Below the pieces are notes generated by a model, which saw nothing but the letters and a program-made list of their open reading frames with translations, searched no databases and was not told where the DNA came from. From a bacterium (GTDB lineage Bacteria; Bacillota_I; Bacilli_A; RF39; UBA660): a stretch of 64,000 bases of DNA. The position numbers were made by a program, and so were the translations under genes. The stretch lies in NCBI GenBank assembly GCA_004563275.1, contig SFSZ01000001.1, positions 1 through 64,000 on the forward strand, given 5' to 3'. Shown piece by piece: positions 18,468 to 26,560 of this stretch; position 1 is the stretch's first letter, and each line of letters opens with the position of its first letter.

Positions 18468-19682
18468 TATTTGAAATATTTGAAGATCTTCTTTAGTTAA
18501 GCTAAGGTTTTTATCTTTGACATATAGAAGTGCAAGGACATCACCTTTTTTAACTATATCACCTTTTTGAACTAATAATTTAATTCCAACGCCATAATCA
18601 ATTTTTGATTCTTTAGTTAAGCGGCCAGCACCAAGTTTTAGGGATAATTTACCACAAGCTAAAGCACTGATATGTTTAACAGTTCCATTTTTACTACTTT
18701 TTAATTCTAAGATATTTTTACTAACTTTTAGTTTTGATAAATCTCCATTTTGATTGTTTATCCATTTTTCGAAAGCTTGATATGCTGAATTGTCTTTTAG
18801 AGTTTGTTTAGCTAATTTAGTAGCTTCTTTTAAAGAAATATCTTTATACATTGAGATTAATTCAGATGCTACTTCGATACTAACTTTTTCTAAATTATTT
18901 TCTTTTCCTTTTAATACTTCAATAGCTTCTTTTACTTCTAGAGCATTACCAATACATGTACTTAATGGTTCATCCATATCAGTAATAATAGTTTTTATTT
19001 TACGGTTGAAATGAGTACCAATATCAATTAACCATTTACTTAATATTTCGGCATCTTTCTTGGTTTTAATTAAGGCGCCTTCTCCACATTTGATATCAAT
19101 TACAATATATTTAGCGCCACAAGCTATTTTCTTACTCATTATTGAAGATACTATTAAAGGAATACTTTCGGTTGTTCCAGTAACATCTCTTAAGGCATAT
19201 ATTACTTTATCTAATGGGACTAGATTAGCAGTTTGCGCCCCAACAGCGATATGACAAGAGTCAATACTTTGATAATATTCTTCTTTTGTTAAATTGATGT
19301 TATAGCCGGGAATGCTTTCTAATTTATCGATAGTTCCACCAGTAATACCTAAGCCTCTACCACTCATTTTACAAATAGGGATATTTAATGCACCTAAAAT
19401 TGGAGCAATAACAAAGGTAACAGTATCACCAATGCCACCAGTTGAATGTTTATCACATACTGGTTTATTAAATTTATAAGTATCTCCGCTTTTAATAAAG
19501 ATATCTGTTAAATTAATAGTTTCTTTTAAAGTCATACCATTAATAGTTATCGCCATAAGCAAGGAACTCATTTGATAGTCAGGTATTTCTTCATTTAAAT
19601 AACCTAAAAAAGCATATGATAGTTCATCATATGTTAGTTCTTCTTTATTTTTCTTTTTAGTTATAATATCTAATATATTCAT
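18462..19682 (-). CDS. pdp: Pyrimidine-nucleoside (thymidine) phosphorylase
   Basis: 406 residues, slightly shorter than the usual 433. It cleaves thymidine, uridine or deoxyuridine with phosphate to base plus (deoxy)ribose-1-phosphate for salvage. The phosphate-binding signature is DKHSTGGIGDTVTF (about 80-93), followed by the MSGRGLGITGGTIDKLESIPG block and, at the C-terminus, KLGAGR with GVGIKLLVQKGDIVKKGDVLA. It stands alone, not in a deoC/cdd operon. deoA is an alternative name. Confidence 0.93.
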   Translation of the reverse strand: MNILDIITKKKNKEELTYDELSYAFLGYLNEEIPDYQMSSLLMAITINGMTLKETINLTDIFIKSGDTYKFNKPVCDKHSTGGIGDTVTFVIAPILGALNIPICKMSGRGLGITGGTIDKLESIPGYNINLTKEEYYQSIDSCHIAVGAQTANLVPLDKVIYALRDVTGTTESIPLIVSSIMSKKIACGAKYIVIDIKCGEGALIKTKKDAEILSKWLIDIGTHFNRKIKTIITDMDEPLSTCIGNALEVKEAIEVLKGKENNLEKVSIEVASELISMYKDISLKEATKLAKQTLKDNSAYQAFEKWINNQNGDLSKLKVSKNILELKSSKNGTVKHISALACGKLSLKLGAGRLTKESKIDYGVGIKLLVQKGDIVKKGDVLALLYVKDKNLSLTKEDLQIFQIN

Positions 19683-19701
19683 AATAACCTCTTTTTCTTT
19701 T

Positions 19702-20268
19702 TTATGGTGCTACTACTAGGATTCCTTTAAATGTTTTCCCTAATTCAGCACTGGTAGCATTTTCGTCTAACCAGATTCTTAAATTTAAGGTTTTGCTGGC
19801 ACCAGCAGATAACTTAGTTGAGTAAATTGTATAACTTGAACGAGCAGTCTCTAGAGTTTTATTAACAGCTGGGAAATTTCCTAATGTATTTGATGTATCT
19901 GTAACTGTTTCACTACTTTCGGTTACTAGGGCTCTAATACTTGAATCATTTACTAAGGTAGACTCTGTTAATACTTCTAAATTTACTTTAGCAGCTGAAG
20001 TTTTAGAGCAAAGATTTTTAATTGTAAATGTGTAAGGTGTTTTGGTTAAACCTTCTGTATTTTTAATAGGATATTCTCCTGATAAAGTTATACCATTTGA
20101 GGAAGATGTTATTTGTAAACTAACACATTCAAGAGTAGTTATTTTATTGGTACTTTCTTGTTCACGGGTAATTCTAATATAAGCATATGATCCGGCTGCT
20201 ATTGCAATGATAAGAGCTAATGTTAAAGAAAAACTTATTAGATAAAATATTATTTTTTTATTTTTCAT
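19702..20268 (-). CDS. TasA/camelysin-like secreted protein
   Basis: 188 residues. The N-terminal hydrophobic helix (about 6-28) ends in GSYAYIRITREQEST, resembling SipW-type signals (xYAYF/I...T) of TasA and camelysin. The rest is beta-rich, with Thr/Ser-rich strands and PYTFTIKNLCSKTSAAKVNLEVL, ending in TFKGILVVA, typical of these small fibre-forming or surface proteins. No SipW homologue is seen nearby; the SipI-type lepB at 4580 is the only signal peptidase in the window. Role in a surface or biofilm fibre is inferred. Confidence 0.65.
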   Translation of the reverse strand: MKNKKIIFYLISFSLTLALIIAIAAGSYAYIRITREQESTNKITTLECVSLQITSSSNGITLSGEYPIKNTEGLTKTPYTFTIKNLCSKTSAAKVNLEVLTESTLVNDSSIRALVTESSETVTDTSNTLGNFPAVNKTLETARSSYTIYSTKLSAGASKTLNLRIWLDENATSAELGKTFKGILVVAP

Positions 20269-20345
20269 AGTATCACTATCCTATTACAATTATAATAAAT
20301 ACTATGGTAGTTAGTCAAGAATTCAGAAATTAGTTGACAAAAAAA

Positions 20346-20366
20346 GAAAGAAAATTAATTTCTTTC
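20346..20366 (-). terminator. Intrinsic terminator after rplS
   Basis: GAAAGAAA/TTTCTTTC stem. On the minus strand it is followed by a T-run. It overlaps the 3' end of rplS. Confidence 0.75.
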
Positions 20367-20693
20367 CTTTACTTTGTATTCTTTCTTCATGTCTTTTAAG
20401 AAGTTTAGTTTCTTTCTACGAACCATACCCTTCTTAACTACAGTTATTTTGTCAACTAATGGTGAGTTAACAGCGAATGTTCTTAATACAGCAACATTAC
20501 CACTTTTCTTTCTTACAGTAAATCTTTTAGATACTGAACCACCTTTAATTGATGTTACGATTCCTTCGAAAGCTTGAATTCTTTCTTTTTTACCTTCTTT
20601 GATCCATACGTCTACTCTTACGATATCCCCTGATCTAAATTCAGGAACGTCTGGTCTTACATGTTTTTGATTAATCTTATCAATTAAATTCAT
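20355..20693 (-). CDS. rplS: 50S ribosomal protein L19
   Basis: 112 residues from the ATG at 20691-20693 (MNLIDKINQKHV), chosen for its AGGAAG ribosome site seven bases upstream; an earlier in-frame start adds only MKGRKR. It has the L19 blocks VRPDVPEFRSGDIVRVDVWIKEG, FEGIVTSIKGGS and TVRKKSGNVAV...FAVNSPLV. L19 sits at the 30S/50S interface. The trmD/rimM/rpsP genes that usually precede rplS are absent, and the gene has its own promoter and terminator. Confidence 0.96.
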   Translation of the reverse strand: MNLIDKINQKHVRPDVPEFRSGDIVRVDVWIKEGKKERIQAFEGIVTSIKGGSVSKRFTVRKKSGNVAVLRTFAVNSPLVDKITVVKKGMVRRKKLNFLKDMKKEYKVKERN

Positions 20694-20774
20694 ACGTTTT
20701 CTTCCTTTCAACTATATTTACATATAATCATAATTTAATTAGCGGATTATAGCAGCTTTTAATAAAGCAAATTG

Positions 20775-20803
20775 ATTATAACAAAATATATGAAATAATG
20801 CAA
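20775..20803 (-). promoter_or_regulatory. Promoter of rplS
   Basis: TTGCAT, 17-base spacer, TATAAT on the minus strand. A leader of roughly 75 bases before the ATG contains AGC/GCT-rich pairing potential and could hold an L19-type leader, though I cannot confirm it. Confidence 0.75.
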
Positions 20804-20815
20804 TGTTTTTTGAAA

Positions 20816-21466
20816 TTATTCCATCATTTTATCGATTTTTCGTTCAATTTTTTTGAAGTATTTAGTATTAGTAATTATGAAATAAGTAAATATGGCAAGT
20901 ATTAAGGAACCTACGGCATCTAAAATAACGTGTTGTTTAACAAATAATGTAGAGAAAATAATTAATGTTCCTAAAACACTAACAATAAATCTAAATTGAA
21001 TTGGTAATTTCTTATCTCTAAAGGTACTAAACATTAATACAAAGCATAATAAGCAATGACCTGATGGGAAACAATTAACTGGTGTATCAGTTAAAAATGT
21101 TACGTAGGTTACAAAAGTTGTTAAGTCATGAAAGCTATTTACTTCTGGCCTATCAACTTTTGTTGGATAAAGAATAAAGAACATGTATAGGATTAGTAAT
21201 GAAGTAACTGTTACTAAAACTAATTTCCCGTATTTTTCTTTATTGTATTTCCAAACTTTGTAGTAACTTATTATTAAAAATGGATACCATATCATATAAA
21301 TATAAATAAATTCTTTAATAAACGGAATCTTATTATCTAAAGGAATACTTATTAAATGGTAATCATTAATAAATAATTTAATTAAAAAATAGATAAGAGC
21401 ATTTATTCCAAATATTAAAATAATACTTTTTAAATAAAATTTGTTTTCTTCTATAAACTTCTTCAT
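20816..21466 (-). CDS. PAP2-family membrane phosphatase
   Basis: 216 residues with about six hydrophobic segments. The phosphatase motifs are CFPSGHCLLC (about 130-140) and KQHVILDAVGSLI (about 175-187), the second and third motifs of the PAP2 superfamily. Members dephosphorylate phosphatidic acid, undecaprenyl pyrophosphate or related lipids on the outer face of the membrane. The exact substrate cannot be told from sequence. Single-gene unit upstream of tRNA-His on the opposite strand. Confidence 0.85.
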   Translation of the reverse strand: MKKFIEENKFYLKSIILIFGINALIYFLIKLFINDYHLISIPLDNKIPFIKEFIYIYMIWYPFLIISYYKVWKYNKEKYGKLVLVTVTSLLILYMFFILYPTKVDRPEVNSFHDLTTFVTYVTFLTDTPVNCFPSGHCLLCFVLMFSTFRDKKLPIQFRFIVSVLGTLIIFSTLFVKQHVILDAVGSLILAIFTYFIITNTKYFKKIERKIDKMME

Positions 21467-21501
21467 GTTTTGATTATATCAAAAAAAATATAACATTACT
21501 A

Positions 21502-21530
21502 TTGCTATTTTAACTTTTTTTTGTTAAAAT
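21502..21530 (+). promoter_or_regulatory. Promoter of tRNA-His
   Basis: TTGCTA, 17-base spacer, TAAAAT. The predicted start is about 6-7 bases before the mature tRNA 5' end, suited to a tRNA gene. Confidence 0.65.
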
Positions 21531-21542
21531 TAGTGTTGTCAT

Positions 21543-21619
21543 GGCGGAATTGGTGAAGTGATTAACACGCCGGATTGTGGCTCCGGTATGCATGGGTTTG
21601 ATTCCCATATTCCGCCCCA
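21543..21619 (+). tRNA. tRNA-His (GTG)
   Basis: The cloverleaf can be drawn by hand. The acceptor is GCGGAAT/ATTCCGC, with the extra G-1 opposite C73 diagnostic for histidine tRNA. The anticodon stem CCGGA/TCCGG encloses loop TTGTGGC (anticodon GTG). The T-arm is ATGGG/CCCAT with loop TTTGATT. The terminal CCA is encoded. Confidence 0.96.
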
Positions 21620-21662
21620 GATAGAAAACATCTAACCCTAGCGGTTAGTTTATATGGTTTAG

Positions 21663-21693
21663 CCTAGTAATTATAAGGGATTGCTAGGTTTTT
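21663..21693 (+). terminator. Intrinsic terminator after tRNA-His
   Basis: CCTAGTAAT/ATTGCTAGG stem with one mismatch, followed by TTTTT. A second short hairpin CCCTTT/AAAGGG follows at about 21698-21713. Confidence 0.7.
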
Positions 21694-21722
21694 GTTGCCC
21701 TTTGAAGAAAGGGTTAGGTAAA

Positions 21723-21845
21723 ATGAAAATTAATAAAAAAATGTTAAAAATGAACGAAAGTTTATTTAATAAGTTAAAAAATACTTGTAATTATTGCAAT
21801 GTAAAATTAGAGGTAATATATGGAATTAATAAAGATAAAATGTGA
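21723..21845 (+). CDS. Possible 40-residue Cys-pair peptide
   Basis: ATG 21723 opens 40 codons ending at TGA 21845. It is Lys/Asn-rich with one CxxC (CNYC), like half a zinc ribbon. Its ribosome site (TTAGGT) is weak. It overlaps the start of the zinc-ribbon protein gene in a different frame, so it could be a translational-coupling leader or simply chance. Confidence 0.3.
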   Translation: MKINKKMLKMNESLFNKLKNTCNYCNVKLEVIYGINKDKM

Positions 21846-22350
21846 GAATTGTGGAGCATCATTAGAGGTAGATAAAAATGTACAAACATTAAGTTGTCCA
21901 TATTGTAAATCAAAAGTATTAATAAATGATTCAGTATCTAAGGTTGACCGATTTTTAAATTCTTTAACTAATGCGACAAAAAGAATTCAAGAACAAAGTT
22001 TAGAAAGCCAAAAAAAACAGCTAGAGTATAGAAATTCAAAAGAATATAAAGATGATCAAAAAAGAACAATGAGATTATTAGGCGGATTAATGTTAATTCC
22101 AGTTTTAATGATAGTATTCGGTTTATTACTTTCAAATGGTGATAATTATAGACATATACAAATTGAATGTTCAAAAAATGATAAAAATTATTTATTAAAA
22201 GTTGACAATGAAAACGGATTATCCTGTGCTGCATGTGAAGAAGATATAATAAATGAATTAAACGAAAAATACATTGATATTGATAATTTAGGAAGTACAA
22301 GAAAAAATATAAAATTATATTTTGAAAACTCTGGTGGAACTTGTAATTAA
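21820..22350 (+). CDS. Zinc-ribbon membrane protein
   Basis: 176 residues behind a GAGGTAAT ribosome site. A four-Cys zinc ribbon at the N-terminus (CENCGASLE...LSCPYCKSKV, residues 6-30) is followed by a charged coiled stretch, one transmembrane helix (about 90-108: GGLMLIPVLMIVFGLLL), then an extracytoplasmic domain with four further Cys residues. The general architecture is common in Firmicutes, with no defined role. It is first in the plus-strand island after tRNA-His and ends in its own terminator. Confidence 0.75.
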   Translation: MELIKIKCENCGASLEVDKNVQTLSCPYCKSKVLINDSVSKVDRFLNSLTNATKRIQEQSLESQKKQLEYRNSKEYKDDQKRTMRLLGGLMLIPVLMIVFGLLLSNGDNYRHIQIECSKNDKNYLLKVDNENGLSCAACEEDIINELNEKYIDIDNLGSTRKNIKLYFENSGGTCN

Positions 22351-22380
22351 TTATGTATATTTGAAAAAGTATACTTTAAC

Positions 22381-22405
22381 AAAGACCTTAAATTAGGGTC
22401 TTTTT
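22381..22405 (+). terminator. Intrinsic terminator after zinc-ribbon gene
   Basis: AAAGACC/GGTCTTT stem with an A/T-rich loop, followed by TTTTTATATT on the plus strand. Confidence 0.85.
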
Positions 22406-22477
22406 ATATTTGTAAAAGTGGTTTTATGACTTTTTAAACCTTTAAAAAAGATTTATAGTTTTTCAAAAGAAAACAGT

Positions 22478-22505
22478 TTGAGGGCTGACAATTAGGACAT
22501 ATAAT
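22478..22505 (+). promoter_or_regulatory. Probable promoter of the small gene at 22531
   Basis: TTGAGG, 16-base spacer, TATAAT. It is followed 26 bases later by a strong AAGGAGG ribosome-site gene start. Confidence 0.5.
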
Positions 22506-22530
22506 AACATTTGAAGGAGGAAATAGAGAA

Positions 22531-22776
22531 ATGAAAAACGAAGAAATATTAAGGGCAATATTAAAAGATGTATGTGATGGTTATGTAGAATGTATAGTTG
22601 ATAATTTAAAAGAAAATTACGATTTATATAGTAAAGATTTTAAAATTACCCTAGCCTGTTCTAATATGTTGGCTGAATTAAAAAGTAAAAACATACTATT
22701 AGATTATCACGATGTATTTATAGATATTATAATAGATAGAATATATCGTGAAATTAGCAACTATTTGGCAAGATAA
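22531..22776 (+). CDS. Unknown small acidic protein of accessory island
   Basis: 81 residues, not recognised. It has a strong AAGGAGGAAAT ribosome site. It is acidic and helical, with no Cys pairs besides isolated residues and no membrane segment. It precedes the serine recombinase by 30 bases on the same strand, so both are probably cotranscribed from the promoter at 22478. Likely a mobile-element accessory gene by position. Confidence 0.6.
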   Translation: MKNEEILRAILKDVCDGYVECIVDNLKENYDLYSKDFKITLACSNMLAELKSKNILLDYHDVFIDIIIDRIYREISNYLAR

Positions 22777-22806
22777 TTAATTATTGATTTTAGAAAGGAT
22801 TTAGCA

Positions 22807-23415
22807 ATGAATAATAATAGAATTTATGGGTATATAAGAATAAGTAGTTCGACACAAAATAAAGCAAGACAAGTTAAAGCATTATTGGAATATGGTGTTG
22901 ATGAAAGATTTATTTTTATAGATAAACAAAGTGGAAAAGATTTTAATAGAGAGCAATATCAAGTTTTAAAAAATGCTTTAAGAGAAAATGATTTATTAGT
23001 TATACACAGCCTAGACCGTTTAGGAAGAAACTATGAAATGATAGTAAATGAGTGGAAAGATATTACAAAGAATATAAAGGCAGATATTTTGGTATTAGAT
23101 ATGCCAATATTAGATACTAGACAAAAGAAAGATTTATTGGGAACATTTATTAATGACTTAATACTACAATTATTATCTTATGTAGCACAAATCGAAAGAG
23201 AAAAAATTAATACTAGACAAAGAGAAGGAATAGATATTGCTTTAAAAAATGGAACAAAAACTAGCAAACCCTTTGGAAGACCTAAAATAACGAAACCACC
23301 ACATTTTTTACAGATTTCTTTATTTTCATATTCCATAATAAAACCCCCATTACTGGAGGATATATTAACATATAATTGTTTTTTAGACAAGAAACAAATA
23401 AATATAGTAAGCTAA
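22807..23415 (+). CDS. Serine resolvase/invertase, 3' end replaced
   Basis: 202 residues. Residues 1 to about 140 are a complete small serine-recombinase catalytic domain: YIRISSSTQN with nucleophile Ser13, DKQSGKDFNREQYQ, LLVIHSLDRLGRNYEM, and the long E helix ending in EREKINTRQREGIDIA. The linker GRPKITKP normally leads to a helix-turn-helix of about 45 residues. Here it is replaced from about residue 164 by unrelated sequence (HFLQISLFSYSII...). The 3' part overlaps the end of the convergent exchanger gene. The DNA-binding domain is lost, so site-specific recombination is unlikely to work. Confidence 0.85.
   Translation: MNNNRIYGYIRISSSTQNKARQVKALLEYGVDERFIFIDKQSGKDFNREQYQVLKNALRENDLLVIHSLDRLGRNYEMIVNEWKDITKNIKADILVLDMPILDTRQKKDLLGTFINDLILQLLSYVAQIEREKINTRQREGIDIALKNGTKTSKPFGRPKITKPPHFLQISLFSYSIIKPPLLEDILTYNCFLDKKQINIVS
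23297..23336 (-). pseudogene. Fragment: start of a Cys-pair protein cut at an island junction
   Basis: Minus-strand ATG 23334-23336 with a G-rich upstream stretch encodes MEYENKEICKKCGG and then runs into antisense resolvase sequence. It looks like the first 14 codons of a zinc-binding protein fused by rearrangement to the resolvase 3' side. The exact breakpoint (about 23295-23300) is inferred. Confidence 0.35.
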
Positions 23416-24342
23416 GAAAACCACTAGGAATAAGACTCCTTCTTTACGTGATATGGTTTTATCATTTGAAGCAAATAGTAATAAAAGAACTGCTGATGAT
23501 AATAAGACTGCCATATCGACTATATTAAAGGTTGTAGGATATATTGAACCACATATTAAGATTGGTAAGCCTAAAACAATTCCGATATTAAATATATTAG
23601 TACCAATGATGTTTCCTAAAGTAAAGTCAAATTCATTCTTTTTAACGGAAACAATACTCATTATTATTTCTGGTAGTGAGGTGCCAATAGTTATAATAGT
23701 TATAGAAATGATTTTTTCACTTACATTTAGAGATTCAGCAATTAGAACTGAATTATCAACAATTAAGTTACTACCTATTATTATCATAATTAAGCCAATA
23801 ATTGTATAAGCAACACTTTCAAATTTACTAAAGACAGGTTTATTGTTTTCTTCATCAAAGTTTTCTCTACTGTTTTTAATAATTGTAAATAGATAATAGA
23901 TAAATCCAGCAAAGAATAAAATTAAGATCATTCCATCTGATCTAGTTAATGATTTAGGCATATTTGGATTAAAGATATTATCCATATAAAGAAATACAAG
24001 GGCTGAGTACATTAAAACCATCATTGGTATTTCTTTTTTAACAGTAGCATTATTTACTTTGATAGGATGAATGATGGAGGAAATGCCTAGTATTAATAAT
24101 ATAATAACAATACTACTTCCTACTACGTTAGCAAAAACTAAATTATCATTTCCATTAATAATTCCCGTAAATGAGATGGCAAGTTCGGGTGCTGAGGTAC
24201 CAAAAGCTACAACGGTTAGGGCTATAACAAAAGTAGATACTTTAAAGTATCTAGCAATTGAAGCAATTCCATCAACAAAGATATCTGCTCCTTTAATTAT
24301 AAATATTAATCCTAAGATTAGAAAAACTATCAATAGTATCAT
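23383..24342 (-). CDS. Sodium/calcium exchanger family protein (YrbG type)
   Basis: 319 residues, about ten transmembrane helices. It carries both alpha repeats of the CaCA family: GTSAPELAISFTG (about residue 48) and GTSLPEIIMSIVSV (about residue 213). A short cytoplasmic loop (NSRENFDEENNKPVF) separates the halves. It exchanges Ca2+ or another cation for Na+ or H+. Its 3' end overlaps the tail of the truncated resolvase by about 33 bases. No operon partner is evident; psd is upstream on the same strand. Confidence 0.9.
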   Translation of the reverse strand: MILLIVFLILGLIFIIKGADIFVDGIASIARYFKVSTFVIALTVVAFGTSAPELAISFTGIINGNDNLVFANVVGSSIVIILLILGISSIIHPIKVNNATVKKEIPMMVLMYSALVFLYMDNIFNPNMPKSLTRSDGMILILFFAGFIYYLFTIIKNSRENFDEENNKPVFSKFESVAYTIIGLIMIIIGSNLIVDNSVLIAESLNVSEKIISITIITIGTSLPEIIMSIVSVKKNEFDFTLGNIIGTNIFNIGIVLGLPILICGSIYPTTFNIVDMAVLLSSAVLLLLFASNDKTISRKEGVLFLVVFLAYYIYLFLV

Positions 24343-24350
24343 AATACTAC

Positions 24351-25202
24351 CTACTTACTTTTTATTCCGATTCTTTCTCCCATTTTAACTATGGTTTCTA
24401 AATTGTTATTAGTGTTTTTAATTAAATCTTCATCAATTTTAATATCTTTTACTAATAAGACAATTGTTGAAGCGCCAAATTTAAAATATCCTTTTTCTTC
24501 ACCTTTTTTAAATTTTTTTTCATTATGATGATTAACTATTTTACCAACCATTAAGGCTCCGACTTCGATTTCAATAATATCATTAAAATTCTCAGTATGA
24601 AGAATGGTCCACTCTCTTTCATTTTGACTAAAGATAGGATACTTTTCTTGAGCAATAGGTCTTACAGTATGAAGAACACCTTTAATATGATGATTTTCTT
24701 CTTTAGTTCCATTATCAACATAACAATATCTATGATAGTCATCAACACATAGTCTAAAAATTATAGCATAATCATAATTTAGATAATCTTTTGTATGAGT
24801 TAGATTTTCAATATGATAGTATGTATTTTTAATTTTAAAAGTATTATCTTTTATTTTATATACTGATAATTTAGAGTCACAAGGACTAATTAGAATTTTG
24901 TTATTTTTAGGAATTGGTCTTTTAGTTAAATTAATTTTTCTTTTAAAGAATTCATTAAATGATTGATAATCTTCTTTTAGGTAATCATCCATATTAATGT
25001 TATTTTTTTTGATAAATTTTTTAATTTTGGGAATAGATAATTTACTATCTAAATAATAACCATAGATTTTACTTATTGGTTTGGTTATTAATATTTTTAA
25101 GATTATTCTTCCTAAAATGGTGTGATATAAGAAGATATTTATTTTATCTTCTTTTTCTTCTTTAATTCTTTTGGTTTTGCGTTCGATTATTTTATTTGTC
25201 AT
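24351..25202 (-). CDS. psd: Phosphatidylserine decarboxylase
   Basis: 283 residues. It converts phosphatidylserine to phosphatidylethanolamine at the membrane. Self-cleavage and pyruvoyl formation would occur in FGAST (242-246), with Ser245 becoming the pyruvoyl group. Other family landmarks are the N-terminal FNEFFKRKI, SPCDS with Asp109, DYHRYCYVD with His157, and HTVRP with His178. The sequence has the PSD-II length and an HT.RP pattern. A pssA homologue is not in the window. It starts 13 bases after the esterase-like gene. Confidence 0.92.
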   Translation of the reverse strand: MTNKIIERKTKRIKEEKEDKINIFLYHTILGRIILKILITKPISKIYGYYLDSKLSIPKIKKFIKKNNINMDDYLKEDYQSFNEFFKRKINLTKRPIPKNNKILISPCDSKLSVYKIKDNTFKIKNTYYHIENLTHTKDYLNYDYAIIFRLCVDDYHRYCYVDNGTKEENHHIKGVLHTVRPIAQEKYPIFSQNEREWTILHTENFNDIIEIEVGALMVGKIVNHHNEKKFKKGEEKGYFKFGASTIVLLVKDIKIDEDLIKNTNNNLETIVKMGERIGIKSK

Positions 25203-25215
25203 AACTACTCTCTTT

Positions 25216-26499
25216 TTATTGAGCGATCATCCACTCAAATGTTTCTTTGGTTAAGGCTCCTGATAAAATGGTGCTGTGGTTATATCCAGTTAATCCTGAG
25301 AATTTAGCGTTGCCACCAGCATTATTTATGGCATTAACGTTGCTTTCCATATTTGAATAATTCCATGAGTCTGAAGATGATTTGCTTGAAAATGCCCATG
25401 TTGGTAAATTTTTAAAGTTACTTGCGGTAATGTTGCCAACACCACTAATTGGGACAAAGGCAGAAAACATTTGAGGATATTTATTGGCAAAGTTCCATGC
25501 TCCCATACCGCCACGGCTTCCACCACTTAAGATAACTTTTTCAGGGTTAATTTGATATTCTTTAATGACGTATTCAATTAATTCTTTTAAGGTTGTTACA
25601 ATGGTACTATTAGTCCAACTTCTTACTCTAGTATTTGGTTGTAACATGATAAATGGTTGTTCTCCATTATAAGCTCTTTCTAAGCAAGGATATGCTTCAC
25701 CGGTTTTTAGACTTCCATAAGATCCTACACTACCATCACCATGTAAATAAATTACTAATGGCATATTAGCAGTTCCACCATTATTTGGGATATAAACATA
25801 GTAGTCTAAATAATCATTAACAGTTGGAGAATTAAATCTAGCTCCAATAGCTCCTGGTGTTAATTCAAGTGGTTTGTCTTTTTTACTCTCTTCATAGACT
25901 TCTTCTAATATTTTTAACAGTTCTTCTTTTTCTTCAGAATCTTCTAATTCGTTTACCTCATTTAAATATTGTTCATATAATTCATCTGAATAATTATCTT
26001 TTAATTTATCAATATTTTTCTTAAGGGCACTTTTTTTATGAATTTGATTTATTTTATCATTTAATTCATCTTTCTTAGATTTATCTGTAATTTCTTTATC
26101 AATGGTACTTTTAGCATCATCATATACTTTTTCATCGCCATTTTCATCATAATCTTTGATTTTTTCTTCTATTTCTCTGACAAAAGCATTTTGAATTCCT
26201 TCATTGGTGGCATTATTGATGCAGGCTGCATAACCAGTGTCACCATTAGATACAGCGTTTACTGTTATATTAATTAAAGTTGGAGCAAAGAAAACCATAA
26301 GGCCAATAATTATTCTTTTACCAAAAACAATTGCTCTTTTTTTGAGTTCTTCTGGAGAACCTTCTTTAACAGCATTATAAAAATCGAATGAAGCTATAAA
26401 TAAGATTCCGAGTGGTACCATTATACGTAAAACATTTATAATTGTTAAGATTATTTTCATAGTTTTTAAAAAATTTCCATCTGAACATAATTCGATCAT
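25216..26499 (-). CDS. Membrane segment + coiled coil + PHB-depolymerase-like esterase
   Basis: 427 residues with an unusual three-part design. Residues 1-75 carry two hydrophobic helices with a VirB2/TrbC-like look (MVPLGILFIASFDFY, RIIIGLMVFFAPTLINITVNAV). About 100-215 is a charged helical stalk. About 225-427 is an alpha/beta hydrolase resembling feruloyl/PHB esterases: YYVYIPNNGG, LVIYLHGDGSVGSYG oxyanion region, nucleophile in ILSGGSRGGMGAWNF (about residue 327) and a C-terminal His in GYNHSTILS. Ribosome site AGAGGTGG. It is probably an anchored or secreted esterase; substrate unknown. Confidence 0.75.
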   Translation of the reverse strand: MIELCSDGNFLKTMKIILTIINVLRIMVPLGILFIASFDFYNAVKEGSPEELKKRAIVFGKRIIIGLMVFFAPTLINITVNAVSNGDTGYAACINNATNEGIQNAFVREIEEKIKDYDENGDEKVYDDAKSTIDKEITDKSKKDELNDKINQIHKKSALKKNIDKLKDNYSDELYEQYLNEVNELEDSEEKEELLKILEEVYEESKKDKPLELTPGAIGARFNSPTVNDYLDYYVYIPNNGGTANMPLVIYLHGDGSVGSYGSLKTGEAYPCLERAYNGEQPFIMLQPNTRVRSWTNSTIVTTLKELIEYVIKEYQINPEKVILSGGSRGGMGAWNFANKYPQMFSAFVPISGVGNITASNFKNLPTWAFSSKSSSDSWNYSNMESNVNAINNAGGNAKFSGLTGYNHSTILSGALTKETFEWMIAQ

Positions 26500-26540
26500 A
26501 ATACCACCTCTTTGCTATTTTTAATTTTAGCATAAAAAAA

Positions 26541-26560
26541 GAGAAAAATCTATTTTTCTC
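26541..26560 (-). terminator. Intrinsic terminator after spoIVB
   Basis: GAGAAAAA/TTTTTCTC stem with loop TCTA. On the minus strand it is followed by TTTTTTT. It overlaps the spoIVB stop. Confidence 0.8.

Noticed and set aside
21600..23420. tRNA-His 3' end as an att site for the island
   Set aside because: No second copy of the tRNA 3' sequence is visible near 23300, and the recombinase is a resolvase-type serine enzyme, not a tyrosine integrase.
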